From Metabacillus kandeliae (GTDB lineage: Bacteria > Bacillota > Bacilli > Bacillales > Bacillaceae), in the NCBI RefSeq assembly GCF_021166585.1, contig NZ_JAJOZE010000003.1:124001-188000 (forward strand): a DNA stretch of 64,000 nt, written 5' to 3'. Shown in pieces: positions 59,815-64,000 of this stretch. The position numbers were made by a program, and so were the translations under genes. A model generated the notes under the pieces. It was not told where the DNA came from and did not search any database. It saw nothing but the letters and a program-made list of their open reading frames with translations. Within the stretch, counting starts at the first letter, position 1. The number at the start of each line of letters is the position of its first letter.

Positions 59815-60035
59815 TTTACAAGATTCCCTTTCATGTTACAGTTTTAGACAGCTCTGCATGTTGCTTATTATAATAAGAGATTGCGAGGTTGGCAATCTTC
59901 CTTTAGACCCTTCCGACAAGTCCTGATTCTTATCTCCCCGATTTTTGACGCTTTGAAACCTTTGGTAGTTGGTTTTTTGTGCGGTATAATAGAAGAATTG
60001 AATAACTTTGTCTAAATGGTGAACATTTACTGAAA

Positions 60036-60147
60036 AGCGGAGGCGCCTCGTTCAGCCCCGACAAGCATAAGACGGGCATCTGGAGAAAGGCGGTCTTTCC
60101 TTTCTCTGGATGATCGGCTTATGACCTCGAGGGGCTAGGCGCCGCAG
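60036..60147. repeat. Long nested hairpin element upstream of ywqB
   Basis: This stretch of about 110 bp folds back on itself. Outer arms GGCGCC (60042, 60138), next AGCCCC/GGGGCT, then CATAAG/CTTATG, then an inner arm pair CATCTGGAGAAAGG with CCTTTCTCTGGATG. It is much richer in G and C than its surroundings. Elements with GGCGCC and CCCCGACAAGCATAAGACG-type sequence recur between genes in many Bacillaceae, so this is probably a genome-wide repeat. The remaining 59815-60228 interval holds only a GGTATAAT-type element near 59982 that could be a promoter for ywqB. Confidence 0.75.
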
Positions 60148-60228
60148 CTGGATCTGGATTCCCTTAACCATCTTGGGAAGAATCGCTTAAAATGGTACCA
60201 TTTGCTATATCGGAAAGGAGCATGTTGC

Positions 60229-61821
60229 ATGCTTGATAGTGAGCTTTCGAAGGATACGGTGCTGCATGCGGCTGAGCAGGTGAAGGAATACCTGTCTCCG
60301 AATGAGGAGGAGCATCGCGCTTTAATGAAAAAAGGCATGATACTCTACAGGCAGGGAAGTGTCTTTAATGTGAGAACTTCCCCATCACTTGTCAGAGCAA
60401 AAGTGCAGGATGTCACCCCTGTGTCATGCGAGCTTGATTTGGAATTTTTTCTGGCGAGTACGTGTTCCTGTCCAAATCCCGGGTTGTGCAGGCATTTACT
60501 CGCGTTGTTTCTATATGTATATGCAAGCTATGAAAGGGTGGGAACGTTCCTGGACTCGTGGAACAGCGGCCGGAGCACCCAAATTCTCGCCCAATTTCAG
60601 AGAGCAAAGAGGACAGAAATTGACGATGCTTCGCTTGATAGCTGGTACGCGTTTTTTGAAGAGGAGTACAAGGATTACCGAGACGGCAAAAGTCTTCAGA
60701 CAGCTGCAGGCCATTATGAGGTGTTTTTTGACCGCTTAAAGCGGAAAGCACCTCAGAAGGTGGAGATTAAGCGGTTCTTCATTATACATGCGGCTGTTTA
60801 TACGGTGCTGACTATTTTGGATCTCCTGGCTGAAAAAGAGAAGATGCACCAAAATGAATATTTGGCAGAGGCCTACATCTCAGAGCTTGAAAAACGAATC
60901 TTGACAGAGCTCGGTGAAATGAAGCGCTATGCCATGCCATTTGCGCTTGATCCATTGCTTGATGAAAGTGTGGAGCGTTTCCGTGAGCTTTTGTTTCACT
61001 CCAAGGAGCTTCAGTTTGAACGGTTCAGTCTGTACCGTCATTTGTGGAATGGGCTTTTGAATAGAGAGAAATATATCAGCAGAGAGCGGGCGGATTTGGA
61101 AGAGAGACTGGCAAAGCTTGATGATTTTGCTTCTGAGTGCAAGCTAGGTTTGGCGCATCTTGATTATCTGCAGCGCAAGGATGAAGCACTGGAGACGTTT
61201 TTGGAAGAAGCAGGACCAGATCTTTTTCCGTTCACTTTTGACTGGATGGGAGATTTGACTGCCCGGAAGCAGTGGAAGAGCCTTTCGAAGTGGCTGGATT
61301 ATGTGTATAGCAATGCCGGCGAGTTTTTCGCTGCTTCGATGCCATTTAATGAGAAGCGCAGAGCGTCAAGCTTTCTCTTGACTATTTTTCAGGAATATTC
61401 TGTTCAGACCAAGGATGAGGCAGCCTACGAAAAAGGGTGCCAGGTGATGCTTCCGTACAGCTTTTCAGAATATGCTCATTTCCTCGCCTTCCGCAAGCAG
61501 TTCAAATCATGGGCTGAGCTTCATTTATTGATTGGTTTTTCAGTGGAAGATATGGATAAAGAAATGCTGCGTGCCGCAGAGAAGGAGGCGCCTGAGTCCC
61601 TCCTTCCGATCTACCACCGCTATGTGTGGATGGAAATTTCCCAGCGGAACCGGCAAAGCTATAAACATGCGGTCCGGAAGATGAAAAAAATTAAAAAAAT
61701 CTACGAAAAGCTAAAAGCAAAAGAAGAGTGGGAAGACTATCTCGCAGCCATGCTGCAGGAGCACAAGCGGCTCCGTGCTTTTCGGGAAGAATTGGTGAAG
61801 GGGAAGTTGATTCATGCTTAA
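60229..61821 (+). CDS. ywqB: SWIM zinc-finger protein YwqB
   Basis: This 530-residue protein has a SWIM zinc finger at its N-terminal side (CSCPNPGLCRH, pattern CxCx(n)CxH, about 88-98) and a long helical remainder. It corresponds to B. subtilis YwqB, encoded beside the helicase YwqA; the pair probably acts on DNA or chromatin-like complexes, but the process is unknown. ATG at 60229 follows AAAGGAG at eight bases; the frame is open to a TTG at 60202 that lacks a site. Its last codons overlap the start of ywqA. Confidence 0.88.
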   Translation: MLDSELSKDTVLHAAEQVKEYLSPNEEEHRALMKKGMILYRQGSVFNVRTSPSLVRAKVQDVTPVSCELDLEFFLASTCSCPNPGLCRHLLALFLYVYASYERVGTFLDSWNSGRSTQILAQFQRAKRTEIDDASLDSWYAFFEEEYKDYRDGKSLQTAAGHYEVFFDRLKRKAPQKVEIKRFFIIHAAVYTVLTILDLLAEKEKMHQNEYLAEAYISELEKRILTELGEMKRYAMPFALDPLLDESVERFRELLFHSKELQFERFSLYRHLWNGLLNREKYISRERADLEERLAKLDDFASECKLGLAHLDYLQRKDEALETFLEEAGPDLFPFTFDWMGDLTARKQWKSLSKWLDYVYSNAGEFFAASMPFNEKRRASSFLLTIFQEYSVQTKDEAAYEKGCQVMLPYSFSEYAHFLAFRKQFKSWAELHLLIGFSVEDMDKEMLRAAEKEAPESLLPIYHRYVWMEISQRNRQSYKHAVRKMKKIKKIYEKLKAKEEWEDYLAAMLQEHKRLRAFREELVKGKLIHA

Positions 61822-64000
61822 AACAGTCTACAAGCTTCATATCGAACCGGCGGAAACCTACCACTATTCCATCTCGTGCAGCAAAGAGGGAAAAACGGTA
61901 TCAGCCGAGGAAATGCAGCGCAGCCTGTTCACATGGCACCGCTCTTCCCGGCATGGTGTTTCGCTTGAAAACATCAGCTTCATTGGCATCCCCTCCTATT
62001 TGCTTTCCCCCTGGATGCTTGCGGAGCTGATCGGAGCCAGGCCGTTTAATTCCTTCGTAGAGGTGGAAATTGAGGCTGACTCTGCGCTGATTGCGGCGGC
62101 TGAAAAGGTGTATGACCTCCTTTCTGACTGTGATTTTATGCCTGATTTTCACGCCTGGCAGCACCAGCAGATTGGCTGGAAGCCGAAGGAAGAGCAGCTT
62201 GAGGGCTTTGAAGCAGAGTTCTTCAACGCAGCAGCGGCTGATTTTCTGGACCGTGATCAAAGTCTTCGGAATGCCTGGAAGGCTGTCCTTGACGCCCATC
62301 CTCCCCTCTCTCATTTTGAAGGGCATTTTCTTGATGAACAGGACTGGCTCGAGAAAATCGGCTGGATTCTTGATGATACACCGTTTACGATCGGCCTTCG
62401 CCTGAACGAGCCGGATTACGATGGCGGTGAGTGGCGGCTTGAGCTGATGCTTCGCGATAAGGTACTGGAGGACAATATCCGGGTTTATGACGGCAAGAGC
62501 TCCCTCCCTGCCAAGTGGAAGAAATACGCCGAGAAAATTGAGCGCGAGCAGGAGCGTTTTAAAGAAGCTGTTCCATGGCTTTCCTTTACAAGCGGCACAA
62601 CACTTGTCAGTGAAGAGGAAGCATGGCAGTTTCTGACTGAATCGAGCGAAATGCTAGTGAATATGGGAATTGAAATCCTCTTGCCGTCCTGGTGGCAGGT
62701 TGTGAAAGAATCACAGGTGCTCATGCGGGCAAAGGTTTCTTCCACACCGCGCGGCCCATCCTTTTTCGGCATGAACTCGCTGATCGATTTTAACTGGCGT
62801 TTTTCCACAAATGGAGTGGATTTTTCAGAAGAGGATTTTCTGCAGCTTGTAAATGAAAAGCGGAGACTTGTGAATTTCAGAGGCCAGTGGATCAAGCTTG
62901 ATCCGGCGTTTATTCAGCATGTGAAAACGGTGCTGAAGCGCGCAGAACGGGAAGGGCTTCATTTTTCAGACGTCCTGGTGCAAGAGCTAGCGGAAAATGA
63001 AGAAGAATCACAGGATGAGGAAGCGATTGATCCTCGGATCTTTGCCGGCATTCAGATTGAACTGAACCAGCAGATGAAAAAGATGATTCATCAGCTCACC
63101 TCCCTGCAGAATATTCCTGACTATCAGGTGCCGGAGAGCTTTCACGGTATGCTGCGGCCCTACCAGCAGCAGGGTGTAAACTGGCTGCTATTCCTAAGAG
63201 AGCAGAAGTTCGGCGCCACCCTTGCTGATGACATGGGACTCGGGAAAACAATTCAGATGATCGCCTACTTTTCTTATTTATTTGAAAAAGAAAAGCCGGA
63301 GTATCCGGCCCTGATTGTTGCGCCGACCTCTGTCCTCGGCAACTGGCAGAAGGAAATCGAGAAATTCGCCCCTCATTTAACGGTTCACCTCCACTACGGA
63401 CCGAACCGGGTGAAAGGTGAGGGCTTTGAGGAGAAGATGAAGCAGGCGGATATTGTGCTCACTTCTTACGGGCTTGCTTCTTCTGATGTGGAAGATGTAG
63501 CGGCGATGAAGTGGAATACCATCTGCATTGATGAAGCTCAGAACATTAAAAATGCCCACACAAAGCAGTCCCGCGCAATTCGGCAGTTGAAGGGGCAGCA
63601 TCATATTGCTCTCACCGGTACACCGATGGAAAACCGGCTGACAGAGCTCTGGTCGATCTTTGATTTTACCAACCACGGCTACCTCGGAACACTGCACGGC
63701 TTTCATAAGCGGTTTGTGCTGCCGATTGAAAAGGACCGGGAAGAAGCAACCGTTGAGCGTCTCCGGAAGCTGATTCGTCCGTTTCTGTTGAGAAGAACAA
63801 AACGGGATGAACAGGTTGCCCTGAATCTTCCTGAAAAACAGGAGCAGAAGGAATATATTCCGCTCACCGTCGAGCAGGCTTCCCTTTACGAGCAGCTTGT
63901 GAAGGATACATTTGAACAGGTCTCCCAGCTCGCCGGCATGCAGCGGAAAGCTTTAATTTTAAAAATGCTCGGCAAGCTGAAGCAGATTTGCGACCACCCA
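61814..64000 (+). CDS. ywqA: SNF2-family helicase YwqA, 3' end beyond the window
   Basis: At least 729 codons are present. The N-terminal half carries the accessory region typical of bacterial SNF2 proteins, and the helicase core begins near residue 440. Motif I is DDMGLGKT (about 472-479), motif II DEAQ (573-576), and motif III LTGTPMENRLTELWSIFDF. The enzyme is an ATP-driven DNA translocase. ATG at 61814 lies inside the last codons of ywqB (CATGCTTAA), indicating coupled translation. The frame is uninterrupted to the window edge. Neighbourhood with ywqB and a YwqCDE-type operon matches the B. subtilis order. Confidence 0.92.
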   Translation, partial: MLKTVYKLHIEPAETYHYSISCSKEGKTVSAEEMQRSLFTWHRSSRHGVSLENISFIGIPSYLLSPWMLAELIGARPFNSFVEVEIEADSALIAAAEKVYDLLSDCDFMPDFHAWQHQQIGWKPKEEQLEGFEAEFFNAAAADFLDRDQSLRNAWKAVLDAHPPLSHFEGHFLDEQDWLEKIGWILDDTPFTIGLRLNEPDYDGGEWRLELMLRDKVLEDNIRVYDGKSSLPAKWKKYAEKIEREQERFKEAVPWLSFTSGTTLVSEEEAWQFLTESSEMLVNMGIEILLPSWWQVVKESQVLMRAKVSSTPRGPSFFGMNSLIDFNWRFSTNGVDFSEEDFLQLVNEKRRLVNFRGQWIKLDPAFIQHVKTVLKRAEREGLHFSDVLVQELAENEEESQDEEAIDPRIFAGIQIELNQQMKKMIHQLTSLQNIPDYQVPESFHGMLRPYQQQGVNWLLFLREQKFGATLADDMGLGKTIQMIAYFSYLFEKEKPEYPALIVAPTSVLGNWQKEIEKFAPHLTVHLHYGPNRVKGEGFEEKMKQADIVLTSYGLASSDVEDVAAMKWNTICIDEAQNIKNAHTKQSRAIRQLKGQHHIALTGTPMENRLTELWSIFDFTNHGYLGTLHGFHKRFVLPIEKDREEATVERLRKLIRPFLLRRTKRDEQVALNLPEKQEQKEYIPLTVEQASLYEQLVKDTFEQVSQLAGMQRKALILKMLGKLKQICDHP

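Overview
The window looks like a chromosomal segment of a Bacillaceae bacterium. The grounds are strong AGGAGG-type ribosome sites, TTG and GTG starts, CcpA catabolite (cre) boxes, LicR-type PRD regulators, an LXG toxin, a ywqA-ywqB pair next to a CpsABC/YwqCDE-type polysaccharide operon, and an EAR/epsC-type leader RNA. No rRNA, tRNA or CRISPR array was seen.

Layout. (1) 1-4 kb: the end of an unknown gene, a MHYT-PAS-GGDEF-EAL cyclic-di-GMP protein, and a REP-associated tyrosine transposase (RAYT) surrounded by copies of a 27-bp hairpin repeat. (2) 4-10.8 kb: a beta-glucoside PTS operon (IIB, IIC, 6-phospho-beta-glucosidase, IIA) with two cre boxes, a dihydrofolate-reductase-like gene, a second IIB and its LicR-like regulator. 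(3) 10.9-13.8 kb: a ROK regulator plus secreted glycosidase operon whose promoter carries a cre box exactly in its spacer. (4) 14-20.1 kb: a sugar-acid operon (deacetylase, DgaE-type ammonia lyase, DagF-type aldolase, PfkB kinase, GntR regulator, GntP permease). (5) 20.2-31 kb: a scrambled accessory region with an LXG toxin whose C-terminus is frameshifted, immunity genes, prophage virion genes, an orphan polysaccharide polymerase and broken gene ends. (6) 31.2-38.6 kb: a complete yhfZ-Y-U-T-php-S-X-W operon, a conserved catabolic-looking set with no pathway assigned that I know of. (7) 38.7-42.4 kb: a small protein, a CoiA-like protein, a Gly-rich coiled-coil protein and the stump of a dynamin-like GTPase. 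(8) 42.7-59 kb: a Wzx/Wzy-type exopolysaccharide operon read right to left. It holds Wzz, tyrosine kinase, phosphatase, EAR RNA, CapD-like dehydratase, initiating transferase, CapE-CapF-CapG for UDP-L-FucNAc, glycosyltransferases, polymerase, flippase and a nucleotide-sugar dehydrogenase. Its acetyltransferase and polymerase genes are broken. (9) 59-64 kb: two very small genes, a long nested hairpin, ywqB and the start of ywqA.

Two themes cross the window. The 27-bp repeat occurs twelve times left of 31.2 kb, mostly at the 3' ends of leftward genes, where its leftward RNA looks like an intrinsic terminator; it provides all or part of two stop codons. Several accessory genes are interrupted by single-base shifts, some in homopolymers, which means either real decay or residual assembly indels. 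The best candidates for an uncharacterised system are the yhf operon, the RAYT-repeat-terminator arrangement, and the dynamin/CoiA-like island.
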